A DNA stretch of 64,000 nucleotides from assembly GCA_001717545.1 (NCBI GenBank), contig CP017039.1:2356001-2420000 (forward strand), written 5' to 3'. Below are positions 33,895-42,987 of this stretch, one piece after another. Made by a program: the position numbers and the translations under genes. Source of the stretch: Anaerolineaceae bacterium oral taxon 439 (GTDB lineage Bacteria > Chloroflexota > Anaerolineae > Anaerolineales > Anaerolineaceae). The first letter of the stretch is position 1, and each line of letters opens with the position of its first letter. Below the pieces are notes generated by a model. The model worked only from the letters and a program-made list of their open reading frames with translations. It was not told the DNA's origin and searched no databases.

Positions 33895-35160
33895 TTGAAC
33901 GCGGAAACGGCAAATTATTTTCTACATGGATTTTTTATAAAGAAGAAGGAGGGTTCCATCGCCGCTAAGCTTTTACTCATCTCTTTCGACGCGCTTGGTT
34001 CCGACGCACTGGACGAAATGATGACACGGCCGGTTTTTCGCCGTTTCGTCGAGAACGGGACGATTTTCCGCGACGTCGTCGGATCGTTCGTCAGCAACAC
34101 CTACCCGATTCACGCCTCGATCGCGACCGGGAAACCGCCGCGGGACCATGGGATCATTTCCAATACCCGAATCGACCCCGGAAATCCGAAACCGCGCTGG
34201 CGTTACGACAGCCGCGAACTCCGTGCCAAAACCATTTGGCAGGCGGCCAAAGAAAAAGGACTGCGGACCGCGGCGGTACTCTGGCCCGTTACCGCGTTTT
34301 CGAAGGATATCGCGTATAACGTCCCCGAATCCGCCGCCGGAATGGGCGAGAATCAGGTTCTTTTAAACCTGCGAGCCGGTTCGAAATGGACGCAGCTGAA
34401 AGCGCTCCTGCGCCATGGGAAGATCCTCAGCGGCGTCAGGCAGCCGAACCTGGACCGGTTCTCGACTTTAACGATGCTGGATATTATCCGGGAGGACCGT
34501 CCGGACCTGATGCTGCTGCACCTGACCGTATATGACAGCGCGTGCCATGCCTGCGGGCTCGGGTCGCCGGAAGCGTCCGCCGCAATGGACGAACTGGACC
34601 GGCATCTGGGCATGCTCCTCGACGCGATAACGCCCGATACACGGGTTATCATCTTCTCGGACCATTCGCAGCTGCCGGTCTCGCGATGTTTCGATCCGAA
34701 TACGATTCTCGCGGAGCTTGGGTTCGCCGACCGGAACGAAGATGGATCGCTTATGAACGCGCGCGCGTTCTTCCTGAACGCCGACGGGAATGCGGTTTTC
34801 TTCAACCGATCGCTTTCCGACGATGAGATCGCGGCCGTCGAAAGCCGGCTCCATGACGCCAATGTCGCTAAAAGGAAGCTGACGGAGGCCGAACTCGAAA
34901 CGGCCGGGTTCACGGCGGAACGATTAGCGACGCTCGCCGAAGCCGAAACCCTCGACGCGTCCGTCGTCTTCGGGCTCGCGGCGAAAGTCGGCGTCTACTT
35001 TTCGATCGATAAGACCCATCGCGCAACGCACGGGTATCCGCTCGATTACGAGGCTTACCGCGTTTTTTACGCGATTTCCGAAAAGAATTATCGGTTTGAG
35101 CCGAAGAATATCCTGGACGTTACGAAAATCGTTTGTCATGAATCAGGTTTGACGCTGTAA
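33895..35160 (+). CDS. Alkaline phosphatase superfamily phosphodiesterase
   Basis: About 400 residues of the nucleotide pyrophosphatase/phosphodiesterase (NPP) type. Metal and nucleophile motifs are LLISFDALGSDAL, SNTYPIHASIATGKPP (Thr nucleophile region), LHLTVYDSACHACG, VIIFSDHSQ and a late His in ATHGYPL. The longest frame begins at TTG 33895, but the only good ribosome site (AAGGAGG at 33946-33952) points to an ATC codon at 33958, 5 nt later, in the same frame just before the first conserved strand. The protein has no signal peptide. Substrate is unknown; family members cleave phosphodiesters or phosphonates. The MFS gene follows after 41 bp. Confidence 0.82.
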   Translation: MNAETANYFLHGFFIKKKEGSIAAKLLLISFDALGSDALDEMMTRPVFRRFVENGTIFRDVVGSFVSNTYPIHASIATGKPPRDHGIISNTRIDPGNPKPRWRYDSRELRAKTIWQAAKEKGLRTAAVLWPVTAFSKDIAYNVPESAAGMGENQVLLNLRAGSKWTQLKALLRHGKILSGVRQPNLDRFSTLTMLDIIREDRPDLMLLHLTVYDSACHACGLGSPEASAAMDELDRHLGMLLDAITPDTRVIIFSDHSQLPVSRCFDPNTILAELGFADRNEDGSLMNARAFFLNADGNAVFFNRSLSDDEIAAVESRLHDANVAKRKLTEAELETAGFTAERLATLAEAETLDASVVFGLAAKVGVYFSIDKTHRATHGYPLDYEAYRVFYAISEKNYRFEPKNILDVTKIVCHESGLTL

Positions 35161-35201
35161 CCGCAGCGCGCCGCCGAACTGAAGGAAAGGGATCCAACCG
35201 C

Positions 35202-36497
35202 ATGAAACTGACCAAAGAAGAAATCAGCTTTATTCTGTACGATAACGCGAATTCCGTATACGCGACAATCATGAGCGCGGTCATCTTCCCGATTTATTTT
35301 TCGAACGCCGCCGAATCGGCCGGAGAATCCGGCGATTTCTGGTGGGGGATCGGAACCGCGACGGCCGCTTTTATTTTGGCGCTGTTCGCGCCGGTAATCG
35401 GACGGATCGCCGATTTTAAGGGCTGGAAACGGCGCGTTTTCGGCTTTTTCGTCGCAATGGGACTGCTGGCTACGTTGTACTGCGCGGTGACGAACGATTG
35501 GCGCGGAATGCTCGTCGGCTATGTCTTCTCATATATCGGCTTCCTCGGCTCCTGCCTCGTCAACGACAGCTACCTGGTCGAAGTTACGACGCCCGAACGA
35601 ATGGATCGAATTTCAAGCCTGGCTTATGGGATCGGCTATATCGGCGGATCGACAATCCCGTTCTTAGCCGCGATCGCGCTCGTTCTCTTTGGGGAAAATT
35701 TCGGCGTCGACGGAACGATGGCGGTTAAGCTTTCGCTGCTGATCTGTGTTCTGTGGTGGGGGCTGTTCTCGATCCCGATGTTCAGGAACGTCGAGCAGAA
35801 GCACGGCTGCGATATCCCGCAAGGAAACCTTGTCAGGAATACGTTTAACGAGCTTTTCACGACCGCGCGGAAAATACTGAAATTCAAGCCGATGCTCTTT
35901 TTCATGATCGCGTACTTCCTGTATATCGACGGTGTAAATACGGTAATCAACATGTCGACGAGCTATGGGGCGACGCTTGGGCTGGACAGTACCGGCCTGA
36001 TCATCGCGCTCCTCGTGACGCAGCTGGTCGCGTTCCCCTGCGCGATTCTTTTCGGCCGGATCAGCGAAAAAATCGGCTCGCTGAAAATGCTCCTGGCCGC
36101 GATCTGTATGTATTTATTAATCTGCATCCTCGGTTTTATCATGGGCTTCGGGCTGGAAGAAGCGTTCCTGACGATCCCTCAGGCGACGACGCTGTTCTTC
36201 GCTCTGGCGATTCTCGTAGGAACGGTCCAGGGCGGAATTCAGGCGATCTCCCGCTCCTATTTCGGGAAAATGGTCCCCCCTGCGCAGTCCGGAGAGTATT
36301 TCGGATTCTTCGATATTTTCGGGAAATTCGCCGCGTTTATGGGCCCGCTCCTGTATTCGGCGACGAAGGCCGTGACCGGACGAAGCTCGTTCTCGATCTT
36401 TTCAATCATCCTGCTTTTCGTCGGCGCGCTGATCGTCATGTACGCGGGACGGAGATTCTTGAAGAATGTTCCGGAGAGGATAGAGAATACTTTGTAG
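35202..36497 (+). CDS. UMF1-type MFS transporter
   Basis: A 431-residue membrane protein with about 12 TM helices of the UMF1/Atg22-like MFS branch. The N-terminus EEISFILYDNANSVYATIMS is the family hallmark, and the motif GRIADFKGWKRRVFG fills the loop between helices 2 and 3. Substrate is not known for most bacterial members; amino acids or other metabolites have been proposed. It has a GAAAGGGATC leader and lies behind the phosphodiesterase gene in a likely two-gene operon, so it might take up or expel the product of that enzyme. A perfect hairpin follows the stop. Confidence 0.88.
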   Translation: MKLTKEEISFILYDNANSVYATIMSAVIFPIYFSNAAESAGESGDFWWGIGTATAAFILALFAPVIGRIADFKGWKRRVFGFFVAMGLLATLYCAVTNDWRGMLVGYVFSYIGFLGSCLVNDSYLVEVTTPERMDRISSLAYGIGYIGGSTIPFLAAIALVLFGENFGVDGTMAVKLSLLICVLWWGLFSIPMFRNVEQKHGCDIPQGNLVRNTFNELFTTARKILKFKPMLFFMIAYFLYIDGVNTVINMSTSYGATLGLDSTGLIIALLVTQLVAFPCAILFGRISEKIGSLKMLLAAICMYLLICILGFIMGFGLEEAFLTIPQATTLFFALAILVGTVQGGIQAISRSYFGKMVPPAQSGEYFGFFDIFGKFAAFMGPLLYSATKAVTGRSSFSIFSIILLFVGALIVMYAGRRFLKNVPERIENTL

Positions 36498-36502
36498 TTG
36501 TC

Positions 36503-36529
36503 CGGGGCTGGGAAAAATTCCCAGCCCCG
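36503..36529. terminator. Bidirectional hairpin between convergent genes
   Basis: Arms CGGGGCTGGGA and TCCCAGCCCCG enclose AAAAT. It lies between the convergent MFS gene and the nucleoside phosphorylase gene. T runs are short on both sides. Confidence 0.65.
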
Positions 36530-36549
36530 ATCTTAAGAACACCCGCTGA

Positions 36550-37320
36550 TTAACTTTGACGATCAAAACGATAGATTGTTTCTAAAACAACCTGAATCTC
36601 GTCGTCCCAGCCTTTAATCAGTCCCTCATTCGCCTTCTCGTAAACCACGTCGGCCGTAACCAGATTTCCCGAAATCGCGGCGATCATCGCGCTCCGCTTT
36701 TTTCGCCTCGTGCAAACGGTATAAATCGCCGAACTCTCCATCTCAACGTTCAAACATCCAAGAGAGGACAGCTTCTCGATCCACTCGGGCGATTCTCCAT
36801 AAAATGCATCGTCAGTAGCGTTAATTCCATAATAGCTCTTAAACCCCAGTTGGCCTTCCATCTCCCGCGCCGTATCGATCAGGATACGTGTCAAATCGAA
36901 ATCTGGGATCGCTGGGAAACAATCCGGAACGTAGAATTTGGACGTTCCCTCGTTTTTCATAGCCCCCGTCGAAATAATCAGATCGCCTATTTTCTGATAT
37001 GGCTGAAGACCGGCAGTTGACCCAATCCGAATAAAGCACTCCCCACCAACATTAATCAATTCCTCTACCGCTATCGCCGTGGAGGGACATCCCATACCCG
37101 TTGAGGTCACCGAAATTTTGATGCCCTTATAAAAACCGGTAAACGTCCGGTGCTCCCTGTTATTCGCGACCAGCTCCGCATCGTCGAGATACGCTGCAAC
37201 GCGGTCACTTCGAGCCGGATCGCCAGGCAGTAATACATATTTTCCGATTTCGCCGGGAGATACATGAATATGATATTGCTTTTTCCCAAGCGTTTTCTCG
37301 TTTTTATCTAAAATTGACAT
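36550..37320 (-). CDS. Uridine/purine nucleoside phosphorylase family protein
   Basis: A 256-residue PNP/UDP-type phosphorylase, last gene of the nucleoside operon. It has the phosphate-loop LLPGDPARSDRVAAYL with the usual Asp, RIGSTAG, and the ribose-binding LNVEMESSAIYT. Family members split nucleosides with phosphate into base and ribose 1-phosphate in the cytosol. The base-recognition loop reads AAISGNLVTAD, which lacks the SDD of purine enzymes, so pyrimidine nucleosides are more likely, though this is inference. Of the three paralogues here this is the closest to normal uridine phosphorylase. The start has a GAAAGGAATAA leader. Confidence 0.88.
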   Translation of the reverse strand: MSILDKNEKTLGKKQYHIHVSPGEIGKYVLLPGDPARSDRVAAYLDDAELVANNREHRTFTGFYKGIKISVTSTGMGCPSTAIAVEELINVGGECFIRIGSTAGLQPYQKIGDLIISTGAMKNEGTSKFYVPDCFPAIPDFDLTRILIDTAREMEGQLGFKSYYGINATDDAFYGESPEWIEKLSSLGCLNVEMESSAIYTVCTRRKKRSAMIAAISGNLVTADVVYEKANEGLIKGWDDEIQVVLETIYRFDRQS

Positions 37321-37344
37321 AAAATTATTCCTTTCGCCCTGTGA

Positions 37345-38274
37345 TTATTTTCGAGAATGCTTCAAGCTCAACGAGTACATTCGCTGAATCGAATAAATCG
37401 TCAAGCCTAAAATTGTCGCCGCATACGGCATCATCTGCACAAACTCTGCCGGAATTCGCAACACTTGGAGAATATTGGACAGCCCGTCAAAAAACGCAAA
37501 TACGAGCGCCGACGCAAAGACACCGATCGGATTCGCCCGTCCCATCGCGCAGGCCGCGAGCGAAATAAATCCACGCCCCGCCGTCATATCACGCGCAAAA
37601 ATCGGCAAATAAGCCATCGATAAATACATCCCGCCTAAGCCGGCGAATACGCCGCATATACAAATTGCGATGAACCGGATCCGGACGACCGGAATCCCGA
37701 CGCTCGCCGCTGCGCTCGGATTCTCCCCAACAGCACGAATCCGTAGGCCCAATGGAGTTTTGAACAACAGGAACATCACAACAAAAAGCAAGAGAACAGC
37801 AAGATAGGTCAACAGATTGTGCCCAGAAAGAATCTGCCCCAGAATCGGAATATCCTTTAAAAATGGAATATGGATTTCCGGATAAGAATAACTCTTGATC
37901 GAGGCGCTCGTTCCCTTTTCTCCGGTAATCATCTGCAATACAAAGACGGTTAACCCGGACGCCAGCGTATTGATCGCTGTTCCGCAAAGAACATTATTCG
38001 CTTTCAGAACAAGATGAAAAAAAGCGAAAATCATGCTGATCATCAACGCGGAACCCGTCCCGAGGAGGAAGCCAGGCAGCAATCCTTTCCCAAAATGCGA
38101 ACCCAAAACACCGAATAACGCGGCGATCAGCATCGTCCCTTCCAACCCAAGATTGACAACCCCGGACCGCTCACAGACGACCGCCCCAAGCGCGACCAGA
38201 ATAATCGGCGTCGCAACCCGGATCCACATAAAAAAGAAGTTGGCGCTGAAAACATAACCGAAAATAGCGGGCAT
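37345..38274 (-). CDS. Nucleoside ABC permease (NupQ/YufQ-like)
   Basis: A 309-residue permease of the BPD_transp_2/RbsC class with about nine helices. The segment GVVNLGLEGTMLIAALFGVL and the late AAITNILQ-like region with GRGFISLAACAMGRANPIG are characteristic of the second permease of nucleoside (BmpA-NupOPQ) importers. It is one bp from the stop of the partner permease gene and 24 bp before the phosphorylase gene, so imported nucleosides can be cleaved at once. No frameshift or truncation. Confidence 0.9.
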   Translation of the reverse strand: MPAIFGYVFSANFFFMWIRVATPIILVALGAVVCERSGVVNLGLEGTMLIAALFGVLGSHFGKGLLPGFLLGTGSALMISMIFAFFHLVLKANNVLCGTAINTLASGLTVFVLQMITGEKGTSASIKSYSYPEIHIPFLKDIPILGQILSGHNLLTYLAVLLLFVVMFLLFKTPLGLRIRAVGENPSAAASVGIPVVRIRFIAICICGVFAGLGGMYLSMAYLPIFARDMTAGRGFISLAACAMGRANPIGVFASALVFAFFDGLSNILQVLRIPAEFVQMMPYAATILGLTIYSIQRMYSLSLKHSRK

Positions 38275-38275
38275 C

Positions 38276-39376
38276 CTACGCTCCTTTCAGCCCTGCCGAA
38301 GCGTTCGGCGTGCTCGTCGAATCTTCAAGTTTAGCGGCAGAAACAATCATTCGTTGCCGTAGTCCGCCCAAAAGTGCTTCAGCAGCGATTAATAACATCA
38401 TGACGCCCTGAATGATATCGACGACTTCACGGCTGACGTCGCTGCTCCGCGCCATAATATCCGCTCCGACGTTCATGTATCCAATAAACAGCGCCGCAAC
38501 CGGGACAAGCAACGGATTCTGCTTCGCAAGCAACGCGACCACAATACCAGTCCAGCCGTAACCCGGCGAAGAAGTCCATTTAAATCGCGTGTACATCCCC
38601 AACAACTCAGCCGCACCGCCAATCCCCGCGATCAAACCAGCAAGCAGCTGCGCCAACAGCATTGTTTTTGCAGCGTTGATCCCAGAATACTGCGCGAAGA
38701 TTTCATTATCGCCAACAACGCGGATTGCGTAACCTAACGAAGTTCGGTGCAGAAACAGATAAATAAAGAAACAGGCCACCAAGGCTACCAGAATTCCAAC
38801 GTGAATTCGCGTTCCGGGAAAAATAACCGGCAATTTCGCGGTCGGCTGGAGCAGGAGGGAAGCCAGACTCGAACTTTCGACTTCTCGAAAATGATAATTC
38901 ACAAGATAAATCGAGAAAAACTGAACGACATAATTCAGCATAATCGAAGTGACAACTTCGCTTACCGACCACTTCATTCGCAGCAGCGCGGGAATCAGCG
39001 CCACAACAGCGCCGCAAATGCCGCCAAACAGAATCGCGCCGACCGAATACAGCGGCGCGGAAAGACGCCATGAAATCGCGGCGATCATGGCGCCGGTAAT
39101 ACCGATGAAGAAAGCGCCTTCTGAAATCATGCTGAATAAACCGGATCGAAAAATCAGGATGACCGCCAGCGCAGTAAACATCAGCGGCGCGCCCGCTTCG
39201 ATAATATTCCCAATACGCCGCAAAGATGTAAATGGTCCAATAAAGAAGCTTCGGATCGCGGCAAGCGGTTCGCTGCTCGCCAGAAAAACGATCAGGAAAA
39301 CGAGCGCCAACGTAATACCGATAATCACGCCGACTCGCGCCAAGTCGACCAGGAAGTTTATCCTTTTCTCATTCAT
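38276..39376 (-). CDS. Nucleoside ABC permease (NupP/YufP-like)
   Basis: A 366-residue permease of the same class. It contains FRSGLFSMISEGAFFIGITG (the counterpart of the N-L-G-x-E-G motif), SEVVTSIMLNYVVQFFSIYL and GYGWTGIVVALLAKQNPLLV. Its ATG lies inside the end of the ATPase gene (8-bp overlap), showing tight coupling. It forms a heterodimer with the downstream permease. Confidence 0.9.
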   Translation of the reverse strand: MNEKRINFLVDLARVGVIIGITLALVFLIVFLASSEPLAAIRSFFIGPFTSLRRIGNIIEAGAPLMFTALAVILIFRSGLFSMISEGAFFIGITGAMIAAISWRLSAPLYSVGAILFGGICGAVVALIPALLRMKWSVSEVVTSIMLNYVVQFFSIYLVNYHFREVESSSLASLLLQPTAKLPVIFPGTRIHVGILVALVACFFIYLFLHRTSLGYAIRVVGDNEIFAQYSGINAAKTMLLAQLLAGLIAGIGGAAELLGMYTRFKWTSSPGYGWTGIVVALLAKQNPLLVPVAALFIGYMNVGADIMARSSDVSREVVDIIQGVMMLLIAAEALLGGLRQRMIVSAAKLEDSTSTPNASAGLKGA

Positions 39377-40928
39377 GGTTCGCCATCCGAATTTCCATTT
39401 CCGACTGTTTTTGCACGCCGAGCATGTACCGGCCCAATTCGTCCTCCGTTACCATCGACGCATCGGGAAAGTAAGCCGTAATCGCGCCCTCGTAAAGAAC
39501 AATCAGAGAATCCGATAAACCGAGGATTTCCCCCAGATCGGAAGATATCAGGAAAACCGTCTTCCCACAATTCCGCATCTTAATCAACTCCTGACGAATA
39601 AACTCCGTCGCGCCAACGTCAACACCGCGGGTCGGCTGATTCGCGATAATTACGTCTGGATCCGATGAAATCTCCCGGGCAAGAACGACTTTCTGGATAT
39701 TTCCGCCCGAAAGACTGTTAACGTGAACCTGGGCCGACTGGCAAAAAACGCGAAACCGTTTTACCATCTCCAATCCGTAGGCAGAAATCCTTTTCAGGTC
39801 CAGGAAGCCGAATCGATTAAATTCTTTTCGGAATATTTTATCCGTAATGACATTGTTTTCGATCGAAAGCCTTGGAGCGATCCCGGTTTTCATCCGATCC
39901 TCAGGAATATGCGATAACTTCTGATCCCGAATCTCGCGAACGGTCTTTCCAGAGATATTCAACCCATTAATTTCAATCGTACCCGATTGATAAGCGCCCA
40001 TTCCAGTCAGCGCATCAGCTAACTGTGCCTGCCCATTGCCTTCGACGCCAGCGACGCCGAAAATCTCCCCGCGCCTTGCCATAAACGAGACGTCCCGTAG
40101 TTTTGATTTTCCTGAATCATCGAGGACCGTCAATCCTCGAACCTTAATTGCAGCCGGGCCGGGATGCGCCGGCCCTTTCTCAATCTTTAATTTCACGCTA
40201 CGTCCGACCATCATGCGGGAAATTTCGTCTTCCGAAACGGAATCGACCTGAAAAACACCAACCGTCTGCCCATGCCGGATAATCGTAATCCGATCGCAGA
40301 GCTCCTTAACCTCGTTTAACTTATGCGAAATAAAAATAATCGTGTACCCTGCGGAACGGAGAAGCTTTAATTCATAAAAAAGTTCTTTCGTTTCCTGCGG
40401 CGTTAAAACCGCCGTCGGTTCATCTAAAATCAGGATTCGGACACCGCGAAGAAGCGTTTTCAAAATTTCGACTTTTTGTTTTTGTCCTACGGTCAGATCC
40501 CGAACCTTCGCGTCGGGATCAACGATAAGATGATACTTCTTCGAAATCTCGCTGACTTGTTCGCGGGCCTTTCGCTCGTCAATCCGAAGCCCTTTTACCG
40601 GTTCTATTCCCAAAATTAAATTCTCGGTAACGGTTAAAGACGGAACTAACATAAAATGTTGATGAACGAGCCCGATTCCAAGACGAATCGCGGCGGAAGG
40701 ATTTTGAATATTAACCTTATCGCCGTCGATAAAAATTTCACCCGCAGTCGGTTTTTCCTCGCCGAATAAAATTTTCATCAGCGTCGTCTTTCCAGCGCCG
40801 TTTTCGCCAGATAAAGCATGAATCTCGCCAATGCTCACACTGAAATTAACATCCCGATTAGCAACGACTCCGTTTGGATAAACTTTTGTAATTCCTTTTA
40901 ACCGTAAAGCTTCGTGTATCTCTGCCAT
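39369..40928 (-). CDS. Nucleoside ABC importer ATPase (NupO/YufO-like)
   Basis: A 519-residue ATPase with two fused ABC domains. The first has Walker A GENGAGKTT, signature LTVGQKQKVEIL and Walker B ILILDEPTAVLT. The second has the degenerate Walker A GVEGNGQAQL, signature LSGGNIQKVVLAREI and VIIANQPTRGVDVGA, as usual in sugar and nucleoside CUT2-like systems, where only one site hydrolyses ATP well. It energises the two permeases encoded next. A 43-bp hairpin (40974-41016) separates it from the binding-protein gene. Confidence 0.93.
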   Translation of the reverse strand: MAEIHEALRLKGITKVYPNGVVANRDVNFSVSIGEIHALSGENGAGKTTLMKILFGEEKPTAGEIFIDGDKVNIQNPSAAIRLGIGLVHQHFMLVPSLTVTENLILGIEPVKGLRIDERKAREQVSEISKKYHLIVDPDAKVRDLTVGQKQKVEILKTLLRGVRILILDEPTAVLTPQETKELFYELKLLRSAGYTIIFISHKLNEVKELCDRITIIRHGQTVGVFQVDSVSEDEISRMMVGRSVKLKIEKGPAHPGPAAIKVRGLTVLDDSGKSKLRDVSFMARRGEIFGVAGVEGNGQAQLADALTGMGAYQSGTIEINGLNISGKTVREIRDQKLSHIPEDRMKTGIAPRLSIENNVITDKIFRKEFNRFGFLDLKRISAYGLEMVKRFRVFCQSAQVHVNSLSGGNIQKVVLAREISSDPDVIIANQPTRGVDVGATEFIRQELIKMRNCGKTVFLISSDLGEILGLSDSLIVLYEGAITAYFPDASMVTEDELGRYMLGVQKQSEMEIRMANHE

Positions 40929-40973
40929 TGTCCCACCTTTCAGCTTCTGAAACGCGTAAACTTATCAGAAAAC

Positions 40974-41016
40974 CGTTTCCATGGGGCGGTCAGATTTTGA
41001 CCGCCCCATGGAAACG
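40974..41016 (-). terminator. Long perfect intercistronic hairpin
   Basis: Two 19-nt perfectly complementary arms (40974-40992 and 40998-41016, CGTTTCCATGGGGCGGTCA and its complement) with a 5-nt loop, between the binding-protein gene and the ATPase gene. On the minus strand it is followed by GTTTTCTG, a poor T run. It probably limits read-through and protects the binding-protein mRNA. Confidence 0.75.
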
Positions 41017-41029
41017 CGGATCAACTCGG

Positions 41030-42130
41030 CTACGGCTTCATTTCATCGCGGAGCTTCGCGATCGCATCCGTTTCCATCGAGAAAGAAGTTCCAACGACAA
41101 TCTCCCCGTTCATAACCAATTCAGAAATTTCTCCAAGACGCGCCCGGATTTCCTCGGGAACAACCGTAATGAAATTCTCGTTCTCAGCCAAACCCACAGC
41201 GCCGCTTTTCAAACCAAGCGTGTAGTTCTTATCAGTCGTCATCGAGCCATCGAAAAAACCAGAAGCCGCTGTAAACAGCGAATCACCAACCCTTTTCAAC
41301 GCAGATGAGATGATCACAGACGCCGATTCTGGATCCGATTCGCTGACCTGCGCCCAAATATCTTGATCGCATCCTATTAAATATTTATCGGAATCCGAAG
41401 CCGCGGTAACCGCGCCAAGAATACTCTGCGAAGCCGGCGCAAAGACGATCTGCGCGCCTTGGTTGTAAAGCTGTTTCGTCATTTCGAGCGCCTTCGGAAC
41501 GTCCTCGAACGAGCCGACGTATGAAGTCATCAATTTAATTTCGGGGTCAATATACTTGATTCCTTCAATATAGCCGACAAGAAAATCGTTAATATTCGGC
41601 GAGTCCATTGAACCGACAAAACCAAGAATTCTTTTCTCAGGATCAATTTTTTCATCGCCCGAATCGAACATCAACGCTGCTAACGCGCCCGCCATAAACG
41701 AGCCTTCGTTTGACAAATAATTGATACCCATCATATTCCCGGTCGTGACGACGTCGTAATCAACTTGCCCGTCGAAAAAGATATAATCTTTGTCCGGGAA
41801 CTGGACCGCGATTTCCTGCGCAAGTTCTTTGACCGACCAGGTACCAGAGATGATCAAATCCCAATCCTGCTCAGAAACGTCAATAAAGTTTCCTTCATAG
41901 CTCGTTTCATCGCGCCCCATCTCGATAATCTTGATCTCCGCGCCAAGCTCGTCGCGCATTCGGTATAGACCGGACGCCGCCGAATCGTAAAAACCTTTAT
42001 CGCCCAAACTCCCATTGACCAGATAGACGACCCTGAGCGGGGCTGCGCTTTGCGCCCCGACGGCCAATACTGAACCTAACAGCACCCCAAGCGTCAACAT
42101 CACAACTGCAATAACGACTTCTTTTTTCAT
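41030..42130 (-). CDS. BMP-family nucleoside-binding protein
   Basis: A 366-residue basic-membrane-protein-type (BMP) solute receptor; the start at 42130 (MKKEVVIAVVMLTLGVLLGS) is preferred over an upstream frame because GAGGGAGAAT precedes it. The signal peptide has no Cys at the expected lipobox place (LAVGAQS), so it is not an obvious lipoprotein. The mature domain shows VYLVNGSLGDKGFYDSAASG, MMGINYLSNEGSFMAG and GCDQDIWAQ. The family binds nucleosides such as guanosine or adenosine outside the cell. It opens the ABC part of the operon, 53 bp after the GntR gene. Confidence 0.9.
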   Translation of the reverse strand: MKKEVVIAVVMLTLGVLLGSVLAVGAQSAAPLRVVYLVNGSLGDKGFYDSAASGLYRMRDELGAEIKIIEMGRDETSYEGNFIDVSEQDWDLIISGTWSVKELAQEIAVQFPDKDYIFFDGQVDYDVVTTGNMMGINYLSNEGSFMAGALAALMFDSGDEKIDPEKRILGFVGSMDSPNINDFLVGYIEGIKYIDPEIKLMTSYVGSFEDVPKALEMTKQLYNQGAQIVFAPASQSILGAVTAASDSDKYLIGCDQDIWAQVSESDPESASVIISSALKRVGDSLFTAASGFFDGSMTTDKNYTLGLKSGAVGLAENENFITVVPEEIRARLGEISELVMNGEIVVGTSFSMETDAIAKLRDEMKP

Positions 42131-42183
42131 CTCAAATTCTCCCTCTATAATATTGAATAATCGGACGGGATTTATCGTCCCGA

Positions 42184-42987
42184 TCATCCCTTGTCCAGAT
42201 CAACCTTCGCTCTCCGATTTAGCGGAAGCCGATAACAATCGCTTTTCAGATAATAATTACAAAGTGCGATCGGTTTACAATCTGAGTCAAATAAAAATTC
42301 CTGTACGTTCAACACAACCTTTTCTTTCAACATCGGAATTCGCTGATCCTCCTTATCGCTGGCGGACAGCGCCTGAATCGAAGTCTCCGTCATGCGAACG
42401 GACTCATAAATTCCGCTCAGCAGGAACAGCCGTAAATTTTCCTCGTCACAATCCGCAGGAAGCGCCCGGGCAAGAAAATCATCCGGAATCATCGCCACGC
42501 AATTTCCAACGAGTTCCGCCTCGCTGAAAAAAGATAGATAGAAGACTGTGATTTTCGTCCCCATTTTGAGATTCAATCTTGAAGAAAGGAATTCTCCGCT
42601 GAATTCAGGCTCATAAGTTAACCGGATCGCTGTAACTTCCCGCGTACAGTTTTCGTAACCAACGTTATGGCACCATTGGATCAGCTTCTGATCAGAGAAG
42701 GCGGAATATGAAACGACGGTCCCTTTTCCCTGGCGCTTGACCAAAAACCCATCTTCTTCGAGATGCCGGAATGCACGGCGAATCGTCGCTCGACTGGTAT
42801 TGAAATACGCAGCGAAAACATTCTCTCCCGGCAATACTTCACCGTCCGTCAGGTTCTTTTCCGAAATCATTTTTGTAAAAAGATCGCAAATACGAACATA
42901 ATTAGATACATCAGAAACCTGACGCAAATCAAGCTTTGGGAAGCGCCCCACCGCAACGCATTTCCGAGAGCCCCGAGCCTCCGTCAT
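42184..42987 (-). CDS. GntR/HutC-family regulator with UTRA domain
   Basis: A 267-residue regulator with a GntR winged helix (about 25-100: DGEVLPGENVFAAYFNTSRA, RRAFRHLEEDGFLVKRQGKG) and a UTRA ligand domain (about 110-260). UTRA domains sense small molecules such as sugar phosphates; here a nucleoside or its breakdown product is plausible. It lies in the middle of the operon and overlaps the preceding phosphorylase gene by 4 bp (ATGA), so it is made together with the genes it most likely represses. The 41-bp palindrome at 44610-44650 is a candidate target. Confidence 0.88.
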   Translation of the reverse strand: MTEARGSRKCVAVGRFPKLDLRQVSDVSNYVRICDLFTKMISEKNLTDGEVLPGENVFAAYFNTSRATIRRAFRHLEEDGFLVKRQGKGTVVSYSAFSDQKLIQWCHNVGYENCTREVTAIRLTYEPEFSGEFLSSRLNLKMGTKITVFYLSFFSEAELVGNCVAMIPDDFLARALPADCDEENLRLFLLSGIYESVRMTETSIQALSASDKEDQRIPMLKEKVVLNVQEFLFDSDCKPIALCNYYLKSDCYRLPLNRRAKVDLDKG

